A stretch of 64,000 nucleotides of DNA from Fasciola hepatica (taxonomy: Eukaryota > Platyhelminthes > Trematoda > Plagiorchiida > Fasciolidae). A model generated the notes under the pieces. The model did no database searches. It had not been told where the DNA came from and saw only the letters and a program-made list of their open reading frames with translations. The stretch lies in the NCBI GenBank assembly GCA_948099385.1, contig CANUEZ040000067.1:21842501-21906500 (forward strand). The letters are read 5' to 3'. Positions 1 through 11,318 of this stretch are shown here, one piece after another; position 1 is the stretch's first letter; each line of letters starts with the position of its first letter. The position numbers and the translations under genes are program-made.

Positions 1-420
1 CAGAAGTGCACATCCACCGAGCCTCCACGGGGACTCGAACCCGGGGTGAACGATTGTGAATCGAACACCTTAACCACAAGGCTATCCGGGTTGGCTCTCA
101 ACGGTTTGCTGAACATCTACACTACATGATATAACACCGTTCCGTCACTGGCTTTTGAACGGTAACAACCCGCTTCCCACACAGCGATCGACTCCTATGA
201 TGGATGACTTCTCTGTAGGGGCCTAAGTACAACGAAGGCATTCCGTTATGAACAACCTACAGAGCTTGGTTATTATTTGCAATTGAGTAGTAGGAGATTA
301 GATTTGTATATAATATGATCCATCATGCAGCTTGAACGCTCAACTCACCATTGAAAACGATGGAAGCACTGTACAGCTGTTTCATCCTTGTTGGGAATCA
401 TCAGCAGTGCACATCCACCG

Positions 421-492
421 AGCCCCCACGGGGACTCGAACCCGGGGTGAACGATTGTGAATCAAACACCTTAACCACAAGGCTATCCGGGT
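421..492 (-). tRNA. tRNA-like copy n1, anticodon-stem variant
   Basis: The plus strand reads AATCAAAC instead of AATCGAAC, which is C29 to T on the minus strand. The C29-G41 pair becomes T-G wobble. Box A, box B and the CAC loop are intact. Confidence 0.6.
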
Positions 493-671
493 TGGCTCTG
501 AACGGTTTGCTGAACATCTACACTACATGATATAACACCCTTCCGTCACTGGCTTTTGAACGGTAACAACCCGCTTCCCACACAGCGATCGACTCCTATG
601 ATGGATGACTTCTATGTAGGGGCCTAAGTACAACGAAGGCATTCCGTTATGAACAACCTACAGAGCTTGGT

Positions 672-721
672 TATTATTTGCAATTGAGTAGTAGGAGATT
701 AGATTTGTATATAATATGATT
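672..721. other. AT-rich spacer block with TATATAATA
   Basis: In each monomer, anchor+260 to anchor+309 is about 22% GC, against about 47% overall. It includes CAATTG, GAGTAGTAGGAG and TATATAATA (708-716 here). The TATA-like word faces either strand and is almost unchanged across the array; exceptions include GCATATAA near 43994 and 49625, GTTTATAA near 46819 and TATATTATA near 17551. It could be a core promoter, a DNA-unwinding stretch or plain spacer. Confidence 0.4.
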
Positions 722-754
722 CATCATGCAGCTTGAACGCTCAACTCACCATTG

Positions 755-758
755 AAAA
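755..758 (-). terminator. Candidate Pol III T4 terminator for reference copy
   Basis: The plus strand AAAA in TTGAAAACG is TTTT on the minus strand. It is the first T4 run downstream of the tRNA-like element, 63 bases past its 3' end, at anchor-58 to anchor-55. The common AAAAGG variant keeps it. A start at the tRNA 5' end would give an RNA of about 139 nt. Four copies lose the run: before n55 (TTGACAACG), n91 and n156 (TTGGAAACG) and n131 (TTGTAAAGG). T4 is weak in many eukaryotes, so this is only a candidate. Confidence 0.5.
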
Positions 759-764
759 CGATGG

Positions 765-812
765 AAGCACTGTACAGCTGTTTCATCCTTGTTGGGAATC
801 ATCAGCAGTGCA
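765..812 (-). ncRNA. Predicted 3' trailer with inverted repeat
   Basis: Between the tRNA-like element and its T4 run, the minus strand carries GCACTGCTG and, about 30 bases on, CAGCTGTACAGTGC. GCACTG can pair with CAGTGC, and CTG with CAG if CTGTA bulges out. The stem ends about 12 bases before TTTT. The variants TTCACACCC (n135, n137, n141, n145), CAGAAG (n0, n3) and CAGGAG (for example n18, n43, n98, n105) disturb it. Existence of the RNA is inferred. Confidence 0.3.
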
Positions 813-832
813 CATCCACCGAGCCCCCACGG

Positions 833-843
833 GGACTCGAACC
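833..843 (-). promoter_or_regulatory. Pol III box B (internal promoter), reference copy
   Basis: The minus strand reads GGTTCGAGTCC, an exact match to the box B consensus GGTTCGANTCC. It lies at anchor+20 to anchor+30. I read about 133 of 160 copies as identical. Of roughly 27 variants, 16 hit tRNA positions 57, 59 or 60, which vary among working tRNAs. Two lose A58 (n130, n134), one loses C56 (n116), and eight change G52 (n23, n42, n62, n112, n114, n120, n123, n131). This is the strongest promoter-like motif of the monomer and the expected TFIIIC contact. Confidence 0.75.
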
Positions 844-875
844 CGGGGTGAACGATTGTGAATCGAACACCTTAA

Positions 876-886
876 CCACAAGGCTA
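876..886 (-). promoter_or_regulatory. Pol III box A (internal promoter), reference copy
   Basis: The minus strand reads TAGCCTTGTGG, close to the eukaryotic box A consensus TRGYNNARNGG, with T in place of the usual A14. It lies at anchor+63 to anchor+73 in every monomer. By eye it is unchanged in 157 of 160 copies. The exceptions are n75 (T8 to C, near 30158) and n147 and n153 (G10 to A, near 59026 and 61432). Box A and box B give TFIIIC a 43-base centre spacing, within the normal range. Confidence 0.65.
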
Positions 887-929
887 TCCGGGTTGGCTCT
901 CAACGGTTTGCTGAACATCTACACTACAT

Positions 930-937
930 GATATAAC
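930..937 (-). promoter_or_regulatory. TATA-like word upstream of tRNA-like element
   Basis: The minus strand reads GTTATATC about 37-44 bases before the tRNA-like 5' end; the frequent alternative allele gives GCTATATC. Some Pol III genes are helped by a TATA element near -30. The A/G site (ATAAC versus ATAGC on plus) is one of the most variable in the array and a third allele is ATTGC, so strong constraint is unlikely. Confidence 0.25.
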
Positions 938-2817
938 ACCGTTCCGTCACTGGCTTTTGAACGGTAACAACCCGCTTCCCACACAGCGATCGACTCCTAT
1001 GATGGATGACTTCTCTGTAGGGGCCTAAGTACAACGAAGGCATTCCTTTATGAACAACCTACAGAGCTTGGTTATTATTTGCAATTGAGTAGTAGGAGAT
1101 TAGATTTGTATATAATATGATTCATCATGCAGCTTGAACGCTCAACTCACCATTGAAAACGATGGAAGCACTGTACAGCTGTTTCATCTTTGTTGGGAAT
1201 CATCAGAAGAGCACATCCACCGAGCCTCCACGGGGACTCGAACCCGGGGTGAACGATTGTGAATCGAACACCTTAACCACAAGGCTATCCGGGTTGGCTC
1301 TCAACGGTTTGCTGAACATCTACACTACATGATATAACACCCTTCCGTCACTGGCTTTTGAACGGTAACAACCCGCTTCCCACACAGCGATCGACTCCTA
1401 TGATGGATGACTTCTCTGTAGGGGCCTAAGTACAACGAAGGCATTCCGTTATGAACAACCTACAGAGCTTGGTTATTATTTGCAATTGAGTAGTAGGAGA
1501 TTAGATTTGTATATAATATGATTCATCATGCAGCTTGAACGCTCAACTCATCATTGAAAACGATGGAAGCACTGTACAGCTGTTTCATCCTTGTTGGGAA
1601 TCATCAGCAGTGCACATCCACCGAGCCCCCACGGGGACTCGAACCCGGGGTGAACGATTGTGAATCGAACACCTTAACCACAAGGCTATCCGGGTTGGCT
1701 CTCAACGGTTTGCTGAACATCTACACTACATGATATAGCACCCTTCCGTCACTGGCTTTTGAACGGTAACAACCCGCTTCCCACACAGCGATCGACTCCT
1801 ATGATGGATGACTTCTCTGTAGGGGCCTAAGTACAACGAAGGCATTCCGTTATGAACAACCTACAGAGCTTGGTTATTATTTGCAATTGAGTAGTAGGAG
1901 ATTAGATTTGTATATAATATGATTCATCATGCAGCTTGAACGCTCAACTCACCATTGAAAACGATGGAAGCACTGTACCGCTGTTTCATCTTTGTTGGGA
2001 ATCATCAGCAGTGCACATCCACCGAGCCTCCACGGGGACTCGAACCCGGGGTGAACGATTGTGAATCGAACACCTTAACCACAAGGCTATCCGGGTTGGC
2101 TCTCAACGGTTTGCTGAACATCTACACTACATGATATAACACCCTTCCGTCACTGGCTTTTGAACGGTAACAACCCGCTTCCCACACAGCGATCGACTCC
2201 TATGATGGATGACTTCTCTGTAGGGGCCTAAGTACAACGAAGGCATTCCGTTATGAACAACCTACAGAGCTTGGTTATTATTTGCAATTGAGTAGTAGGA
2301 GATTAGATTTGTATATAATATGATCCATCATGCAGCTTGAACGCTCAACTCACCATTGAAAACGATGGAAGCACTGTACAGCTGTTTCATCCTTGTTGGG
2401 AATCATCAGCAGTGCACATCCACCGAGCCCCCACGGGGACTCGAACCCGGGGTGAACGATTGTGAATCGAACACCTTAACCACAAGGCTATCCGGGTTGG
2501 CTCTCAACGGTTTGCTGAACATCTACACTACATGATATAGCACCCTTCCGTCACTGGCTTTTGAACGGTAACAACCCGCTTCCCACACAGCGATCGACTC
2601 CTATGATGGATGACTTCTCTGTAGGGGCCTAAGTACAACGAAGGCATTCCGTTATGAACAACCTACAGAGCTTGGTTATTATTTGCAATTGAGTAGTAGG
2701 ATATTAGATTTGTATATAATATGATTCATCATGCAGCTTGAACGCTCAACTCACCATTGAAAACGATGGAAGCACTGTACAGCTGTTTCATCCTTGTTGG
2801 GAATCATCAGCAGTGCA

Positions 2818-5800
2818 CATCCACCGAGCCCCCACGGGGACTCGAACCCGGGGTGAACGATTGTGAATCGAACACCTTAACCACAAGGCTATCCGGGTTG
2901 GCTCTCAACGGTTTGCTGAACATCTACACTACATGATATAGCACCCTTCCGTCACTGGCTTTTGAACGGTAACAACCCGCTTCCCACACAGCGATCGACT
3001 CCTATGATGGATGACTTCTCTGTAGGGGCCTAAGTACAACGAAGGCATTCCGTTATGAACAACCTACAGAGCTTGATTATTATTTGCAATTGAGTAGTAG
3101 GAGATTAGATTTGTATATAATATGATTCATCATGCAGCTTGAACGCTCAACTCACCATTGAAAACGATGGAAGCACTGTACAGCTGTTTCATCCTTGTTG
3201 GGAATCATCAGCAGTGCACATCCACCGAGCCCCCACGGGGACTCGAACCCGGGGTGAACGATTGTGAATCGAACACCTTAACCACAAGGCTATCCGGGTT
3301 GGCTCTGAACGGTTTGCTGAACATCTACACTACATGATATTGCACCCTTCCGTCACTGGCTTTTGAACGGTAACAACCCGCTTCCCACACAGCGATCGAC
3401 TCCTATGATGGATGACTTCTCTGTAGGGGCCTAAGTACAACGAAGGCATTCCGTTATGAACAACCTACAGAGCTTGGTTATTATTTGCAATTGAGTAGTA
3501 GGAGATTAGATTTGTATATAATATGATTCATCATGCAGCTTGAACGCTCAACTCACCATTGAAAACGATGGAAGCACTGTACAGCTGTTTCATCCTTGTT
3601 GGGAATCATCAGCAGTGCACATCCACCGAGCCCCCACGGGGACTCGAACCCGAGGTGAACGATTGTGAATCGAACACCTTAACCACAAGGCTATCCGGGT
3701 TGGCTCTCAACGGTTTGCTGAACATCTACACTACATGATATAGCACCCTTCCGTCACTGGCTTTTGAACGGTAACAACCCGCTTCCCACACAGCGATCGA
3801 CTCCTATGATGGATGACTTCTCTGTAGGGGCCTAAGTACAACGAAGGCATTCCGTTATGAACAACCTACAGAGCTTGCTTATTATTTGCAATTGAGTAGT
3901 AGGAGATTAGATTTGTATATAATATGATTCATCATGCAGCTTGAACGCTCAACTCACCATTGAAAACGATGGAAGCACTGTACAGCTGTTTCATCCTTGT
4001 TGGGAATCATCAGCAGTGCACATCCACCGAGCCCCCACGGGGACTCGAACCCGGGGTGAACGATTGTGAATCGAACACCTTAACCACAAGGCTATCCGGG
4101 TTGGCTCTGAACGGTTTGCTGAACATCTACACTACATGATATAGCACCCTTCCGTCACTGGCTTTTGAACGGTAACAACCCGCTTCCCACACAGCGATCG
4201 ACTCCTATGATGGATGACTTCTCTGTAGGGGCCTAAGTACAACGAAGGCATTCCGTTATGAACAACCTACAGAGCTTGATTATTATTTGCAATTGAGTAG
4301 TAGGAGATTAGATTTGTATATAATATGATTCATCATGCAGCTTGAACGCTCAACTCACCATTGAAAACGATGGAAGCACTGTACAGCTGTTTCATCCTTG
4401 TTGGGAATCATCAGCAGTGCACATCCACCGAGCCCCCACGGGGACTCGAACCCGGGGTGAACGATTGTGAATCGAACACCTTAACCACAAGGCTATCCGG
4501 GTTGGCTCTGAACGGTTTGCTGAACATCTACACTACATGATATTGCACCCTTCCGTCACTGGCTTTTGAACGGTAACAACCCGCTTCCCACACAGCGATC
4601 GACTCCTATGATGGATGACTTCTCTGTAGGGGCCTAAGTACAACGAAGGCATTCCGTTATGAACAACCTACAGAGCTTGGTTATTATTTGCAATTGAGTA
4701 GTAGGAGATTAGATTTGTATATAATATGATTCATCATGCAGCTTGAACGCTCAACTCACCATTGAAAACGATGGAAGCACTGTACAGCTGTTTCATCCTT
4801 GTTGGGAATCATCAGCAGTGCACATCCACCGAGCCCCCACGGGGACTCGAACCCGAGGTGAACGATTGTGAATCGAACACCTTAACCACAAGGCTATCCG
4901 GGTTGGCTCTCAACGGTTTGCTGAACATCTACACTACATGATATAGCACCCTTCCGTCACTGGCTTTTGAACGGTAACAACCCGCTTCCCACACAGCGAT
5001 CGACTCCTATGATGGATGACTTCTCTGTAGGGGCCTAAGTACAACGAAGGCATTCCGTTATGAACAACCTACAGAGCTTGGTTATTATTTGCAATTGAGT
5101 AGTAGGAGATTAGATTTGTATATAATATGATTCATCATGCAGCTTGAACGCTCAACTCACCATTGAAAACGATGGAAGCACTGTACAGCTGTTTCATCCT
5201 TGTTGGGAATCATCAGCAGTGCACATCCACCGAGCCCCCACGGGGACTCGAACCCGGGGTGAACGATTGTGAATCGAACACCTTAACCACAAGGCTATCC
5301 GGGTTGGCTCTGAACGGTTTGCTGAACATCTACACTACATGATATAACACCCTTCCGTCACTGGCTTTTGAACGGTAACAACCCGCTTCCCACACAGCGA
5401 TCGACTCCTATGATGGATGACTTCTCTGTAGGGGCCTCAGTACAACGAAGGCATTCCGTTATGAACAACCTACAGAGCTTGATTATTATTTGCAATTGAG
5501 TAGTAGGAGATTAGATTTGTATATAATATGATTCATCATGCAGCTTGAACGCTCAACTCACCATTGAAAACGATGGAAGCACTGTACAGCTGTTTCATCC
5601 TTGTTGGGAATCATCAGCAGTGCACATCCACCGAGCCCCCACGGGGACTCGAACCCGGGGTGAACGATTGTGAATCGAACACCTTAACCACAAGGCTATC
5701 CGGGTTGGCTCTCAACGGTTTGCTGAACATCTACACTACATGATATTGCACCCTTCCGTCACTGGCTTTTGAACGGTAACAACCCGCTTCCCACACAGCG

Positions 5801-6426
5801 ATCGACTCCTATGATGGATGACTTCTCTGTAGGGGCCTAAGTACAACGAAGGCATTCCGTTATGAACAACCTACAGAGCTTGGTTATTATTTGCAATTGA
5901 GTAGTAGGAGATTAGATTTGTATATAATATGATTCATCATGCAGCTTGAACGCTCAACTCACCATTGAAAACGATGGAAGCACTGTACAGCTGTTTCATC
6001 CTTGTTGGGAATCATCAGCAGTGCACATCCACCGAGCCCCCACGGGGACTCGAACCCGAGGTGAACGATTGTGAATCGAACACCTTAACCACAAGGCTAT
6101 CCGGGTTGGCTCTCAACGGTTTGCTGAACATCTACACTACATGATATAGCACCCTTCCGTCACTGGCTTTTGAACGGTAACAACCCGCTTCCCACACAGC
6201 GATCGACTCCTATGATGGATGACTTCTCTGTAGGGGCCTAAGTACAACGAAGGCATTCCGTTATGAACAACCTACAGAGCTTGGTTATTATTTGCAATTG
6301 AGTAGTAGGAGATTAGATTTGTATATAATATGATTCATCATGCAGCTTGAACGCTCAACTCACCATTGAAAAGGATGGAAGCACTGTACAGCTGTTTCAT
6401 CCTTGTTGGGAATCATCAGCAGTGCA
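2818..6426. repeat. Three copies of a 3-monomer (1203-bp) higher-order repeat
   Basis: Monomers n7-n9, n10-n12 and n13-n15 repeat the same allele order. The first of each trio has CTTGATTA (near 3072, 4275, 5478), the second has GATATTGCACCC (near 3337, 4540, 5743), and the third has CCCGAGGTG in the tRNA-like core (near 3650, 4853, 6056). Spacing is exactly 1203 bp. This shows local amplification of blocks of three. Confidence 0.85.
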
Positions 6427-8030
6427 CATCCACCGAGCCCCCACGGGGACTCGAACCCGGGGTGAACGATTGTGAATCGAACACCTTAACCACAAGGCTA
6501 TCCGGGTTGGCTCTGAACGGTTTGCTGAACATCTACACTACATGATATAACACCCTTCCGTCACTGGCTTTTGAACGGTAACAACCCGCTTCCCACACAG
6601 CGATCGACTCCTATGATGGATGACTTCTCTATAGGGGCCTCAGTACAACGAAGGCATTCCGTTATGAACAACCTACAGAGATTGGTTATTATTTGCAATT
6701 GAGTAGTAGGAGATTAGATTTGTATATAATATGATTCATCATGCAGCTTGAACGCTCAACTCACCATTGAAAACGATGGAAGCACTGTACAGCTGTTTCA
6801 TCCTTGTTGGCAATCATCAGCAGTGCACATCCACCGAGCCCCCACGGGGACTCGAACCCGGGGTGAACGATTGTGAATCGAACACCCTAACCACAAGGCT
6901 ATCCGGGTTGGCTCTGAACGGTTTGCTGAACATCTACACTACATGATATAACACCCTTCCGTCACTGGCTTTTGAACGGTAACAACCCGCTTCCCACACA
7001 GCGATCGACTCCTATGATGGATGACTTCTATGTAGGGGCCTAAGTACAACGAAGGCATTCCGTTATGAACAACCTACAGAGCTTGGTTATTATTTGCAAT
7101 TGAGTAGTAGGAGATTAGATTTGTATATAATATGATTCATCATGCAGCTTGAACGCTCAACTCACCATTGAAAACGATGGAAGCACTGTACAGCTGTTTC
7201 ATCCTTGTTGGGAATCATCAGGAGTGCACATCCACCGAGCCCCCACGGGGACTCGAACCCGGGGTGAACGATTGTGAATCGAACACCTTAACCACAAGGC
7301 TATCCGGGTTGGCTCTGAACGGTTTGCTGAACACCTACACTACATGATATAGCACCCTTCCGTCACTGGCTTTTGAACGGTAACAACCCGCTTCCCACAC
7401 AGCAATCGACTCCTATGATGGATGACTTCTCTGTAGGGGCCTAAGTACAACGAAGGCATTCCGTTATGAACAACCTACAGAGCTTGGTTATTATTTGCAA
7501 TTGAGTAGTAGGAGATTAGATTTGTATATAATATGATTCATCATGCAGCTTGAACGCTCAACTCACCATTGAAAACGATGGAAGCACTGTACAGCTGTTT
7601 CATCCTTGTTGGGAATCATCAGCAGTGCACATCCACCGAGCCCCCACGGGGACTCGAACCCGGGGTGAACGATTGTGAATCGAACACCTTAACCACAAGG
7701 CTATCCGGGTTGGCTCTGAACGGTTTGCTGAACACCTACACTACATGATATAGCACCCTTCCGTCACTGGCTTTTGAACGGTAACAACCCGCTTCCCACA
7801 CAGCGATCGACTCCTATGATGGATGACTTCTCTGTAGGGGCCTAAGTACAACGAAGGCATTCCGTTATGAACAACCTACAGAGCTTGCTTATTATTTGCA
7901 ATTGAGTAGTAGGAGATTAGATTTGTATATAATATGATTCATCATGCAGCTTGAACGCTCAACTCACCATTGAAAACGATGGAAGCACTGTACAGCTGTT
8001 TCATCCTTGTTGGGAATCATCAGCAGTGCA

Positions 8031-8430
8031 CATCCACCGAGCCCCCACGGGGACTCGAACCCGGGGTGAACGATTGTGAATCGAACACCTTAACCACAAG
8101 GCTATCCGGGTTGGCTCTCAACGGTTTGCTGAACATCTACACTACATGATATAACACCATTCCGTCACTGGCTTTTGAACGGTAACAACCCGCTTCCCAC
8201 ACAGCGATCGACTCCTATGATGGATGACTTCTCTGTAGGGACTAAGTACAACGAAGGCATTCCGTTATGAACAACCTACAGAGCTTGCTTATTATTTGCA
8301 ATTGAGTAGTAGGAGATTAGATTTGTATATAATATGATTCATCATGCAGCTTGAACGCTCAACTCACCATTGAAAACGATGGAAGCACTGTACAGCTGTT
8401 TCATCCTTGTTGGGAATCATCAGCAGTGCA
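8031..8430. repeat. 400-bp monomer n20 with 1-bp deletion
   Basis: The spacer reads TAGGGACTAAG near 8236 where the array has TAGGGGCCTAAG, one base shorter with a neighbouring substitution. This is the first of only three register shifts. The tRNA-like core is normal, and the box A/box B spacing is not affected. Confidence 0.9.
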
Positions 8431-11246
8431 CATCCACCGAGCCCCCACGGGGACTCGAACCCGGGGTGAACGATTGTGAATCGAACACCTTAACCACAAG
8501 GCTATCCGGGTTGGCTCTCAACGGTTTGCTGAACATCTACACTACATGATATAACACCCTTCCGTCACTGGCTTTTGAACGGTAACAACCCGCTTCCCAC
8601 ACAGCGATTGACTCCTATGATGGATGACTTCTCTGTAGGGGCCTAAGTTAAACGAAGGCATTCCGTTATGAACAACCTACAGAGCTTGGTTATTATTTGC
8701 AATTGAGTAGTAGGAGATTAGATTTGTATATAATATGATTCATCATGCAGCTTGAACGCTCAACTCACCATTGAAAACGATGGAAGCAATGTACAGCTGT
8801 TTCATCCTTGTTGGGAATCATCAGCAGTGCACATCCACCGAGCCCCCACGGGGACTCGAACCCGGGGTGAACGATTGTGAATCGAACACCTTAACCACAA
8901 GGCTATCCGGGTTGGCTCTCAACGGTTTGCTGAACATCTACACTACATGATATAACACCCTTCCGTCACTGGCTTTTGAACGGTAACAACCCGCTTCCCA
9001 CACAGCGATCGACTCCTATGATGGATGACTTCTCTGTAGGGGCCTAAGTACAACGAAGGCATTCCGTTATGAACAACCTACAGAGCTTGATTATTATTTG
9101 CAATTGAGTAGTAGGAGATTAGATTTGTATATAATATGATTCATCATGCAGCTTGAACGCTCAACTCACCATTGAAAACGATGGAAGCACTGTACAGCTG
9201 TTTCATCCTTGTTGGGAATCATCAGCAGTGCACATCCACCGAGCCCCCACGGGGACTCGAACACGAGGTGAACGATTGTGAATCGAACACCTTAACCACA
9301 AGGCTATCCGGGTTGGCTCTCAACGGTTTGCTGAACATCTACACTACATGATATAACACCCTTCCGTCACTGGCTTTTGAACGGTAACAACCCGCTTCCC
9401 ACACAGCGATCGACTCCTATGATGGATGACTTCTCTATAGGGGCCTCAGTACAACGAAGGCATTCCGTTATGAACAACCTACAGAGCTTGCTTATTATTT
9501 GCAATTGAGTAGTAGGAGATTAGATTTGTATATAATATGATTCATCATGCAGCTTGAACGCTCAACTCACCATTGAAAACGATGGAAGCACTGTACAGCT
9601 GTTTCATCTTTGTTGGGAATCATCAGCAGTGCACATCCACCGAGCCCCCACGGGGACTCGAACCCGGGGTGAACGATTGTGAATCGAACACCTTAACCAC
9701 AAGGCTATCCGGGTTGGCTCTGAACGGTTTGCTGAACATCTACACTACATGATATTGCACCCTTCCGTCACTGGCTTTTGAACGGTAACAACCCGCTTCC
9801 CACACAGCGATCGACTCCTATGATGGATGACTTCTCTGTAGGGGCCTAAGTACAACGAAGGCATTCCGTTATGAACAACCTACAGAGCTTGCTTATTATT
9901 TGCAATTGAGTAGTAGGAGATTAGATTTGTATATAATATGATTCATCATGCAGCTTGAACGCTCAACTCACCATTGAAAACGATGGAAGCACTGTACAGC
10001 TGTTTCATCCTTGTTGGGAATCATCAGCAGTGCACATCCACCGAGCCCCCACGGGGACTCGAACCCGGGGTGAACGATTGTGAATCGAACACCTTAACCA
10101 CAAGGCTATCCGGGTTGGCTCTCAACGGTTTGCTGAACATCTACACTACATGATATAACACCCTTCCGTCACTGGCTTTTGAACGGTAACAACCCGCTTC
10201 CCACACAGCGATCGACTCCTATGATGAATGACTTCTCTGTAGGGGCCTAAGTACAACGAAGGCATTCCGTTATGAACAACCTACAGAGCTTGGTTATTAT
10301 TTGCAATTGAGTAGTAGGAGATTAGATTTGTATATAATATGATTCATCATGCAGCTTGAACGCTCAACTCACCATTGAAAACGATGGAAGCACTGTACAG
10401 CTGTTTCATCCTTGTTGGGAATCATCAGCAGTGCACATCCACCGAGCCCCCACGGGGACTCGAACCCGGGGTGAACGATTGTGAATCGAACACCTTAACC
10501 ACAAGGCTATCCGGGTTGGCTCTCAACGGTTTGCTGAACATCTACACTACATGATATAACACCATTCCGTCACTGGCTTTTGAACGGTAACAACCCGCTT
10601 CCCACACAGCGATCGACTCCTATGATGAATGACTTCTCTGTAGGGGCCTAAGTACAACGAACGCATTCCGTTATGAACAACCTACAGAGCTTGCTTATTA
10701 TTTGCAATTGAGTAGTAGGAGATTAGATTTGTATATAATATGATTCATCATGCAGCTTGAACGCTCAACTCACCATTGAAAACGATGGAAGCACTGTACA
10801 GCTGTTTCATCCTTGTTGGGAATCATCAGCAGTGCACATCCACCGAGCCCCCACGGGGACTCGAACCCGGGGTGAACGATTGTGAATCGAACACCTTAAC
10901 CACAAGGCTATCCGGGTTGGCTCTCAACGGTTTGCTGAACATCTACACTACATGATATAACACCCTTCCGTCACTGGCTTTTGAACGGTAACAACCCGCT
11001 TCCCACACAGCGATCGACTCCTATGATGGATGACTTCTCTGTAGGGGCCTAAGTACAACGAACGCATTCCGTTATGAACAACTTACAGAGCTTGGTTATT
11101 ATTTACAATTGAGTAGTAGGAGATTAGATTTGTATATAATATGATTCATCATGCAGCTTGAACGCTCAACTCACCATTGAAAACGATGGAAGCACTGTAC
11201 AGCTGTTTCATCCTTGTTGGGAATCATCAGCAGTGCACATCCACCG

Positions 11247-11318
11247 AGTCCCCACGGGGACTCGAACCCGGGGTGAACGATTGTGAATCGAACACCTTAA
11301 CCACAAGGCTATCCGGGT
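11247..11318 (-). tRNA. tRNA-like copy n28 with perfect 3' palindrome
   Basis: GAGTCCCCACGGGGACTC replaces the usual GAGCCCCC form, making 8-bp arms with a two-base loop. The change hits acceptor position 71 (G to A). n32 (near 12850) has the same allele. The downstream spacer has CATGCTATAAC, which removes the usual plus-strand TGA. Confidence 0.6.

Larger units (their letters stand above)
822..893 (-). tRNA. tRNA-like element, tRNA-Val(CAC)-like, degenerate (reference copy)
   Basis: Read on the minus strand, the 72 nt fit class I tRNA spacing: acceptor 7, two-base linker TA, D stem GCCT/AGGT with an 8-nt loop, G26, 5-nt anticodon arms around the loop TTCACAA (T33, anticodon CAC), a 4-nt variable region, T arms around TTCGAGT, a 7-nt acceptor strand and a discriminator. 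The D stem pairs fully (one G-T). The T stem pairs 4 of 5 (C-C mismatch), the anticodon stem 3 of 5 (two T-T mismatches) and the acceptor about 4 of 7. CCA is not encoded and the discriminator would be T. The same element occurs in all 160 copies at anchor+9 to anchor+80: starts 20+401n for n0-n20, 8440+401(n-21) for n21-n109, 44128+401(n-110) for n110-n116, 46934+401(n-117) for n117-n159. The tRNA origin is well supported. The decoding identity is a guess and charging is doubtful. It could be a pseudogene or the tRNA head of a SINE. Confidence 0.72.
821..899 (-). other. 79-bp core with extended acceptor-like stem
   Basis: The tRNA-like element is bounded by the inverted repeat GAGCC/GGCTC. 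On the minus strand, GAGCC, a two-base AA bulge and CCC can pair with the 3' end GGGGGCTC, making an 8-bp stem in place of the poor 7-bp acceptor. This means the 5' side is six bases longer than a normal tRNA. The core recurs at anchor+8 to anchor+86. The pairing can be seen directly; whether it forms in RNA is inference. Confidence 0.55.
813..1213. repeat. Representative satellite monomer (n2)
   Basis: This copy is close to the consensus and serves as the reference monomer. It contains the tRNA-like element (821-899, minus strand), a minus-strand TATA-like word (930-937), spacer, an AT-rich block (about 1073-1122) and the TTTT run (minus strand, 1156-1159) that serves the next copy. Short palindromes in the consensus include GTGCAC, TGTACA overlapping ACAGCTGT, CGATCG and CAATTG. 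This copy differs from the common state at CCGTTCCG (commonly CCCTTCCG) and CCTTTATG (commonly CCGTTATG). No protein gene is credible. Confidence 0.95.

Noticed and set aside
844..872. CENP-B box in the tRNA-like core
   Set aside because: The minus strand has TTCG and the following A at the right spacing, but the CGGG half is missing, so only about six of nine key bases match.
822..893. A working tRNA-Val gene in every copy
   Set aside because: Several stem mismatches, the T discriminator and loss of conserved bases in many copies (for example A21 to G in about 11) make decoding function doubtful, so it is reported as tRNA-like.
761..931. A 56-codon plus-strand frame starting MEALYSCFIL, repeated in nearly every monomer
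   Set aside because: It runs antisense across the tRNA-like element, has no domain, and recurs only because the DNA repeats. Longer versions at 11177-11392 and 47265-47480 come from loss of the TGA plus an upstream TTG, those at 23192 and 23994 from a new ATG, and that at 46464-46739 from a lost TGA and a deletion. None looks like a gene.
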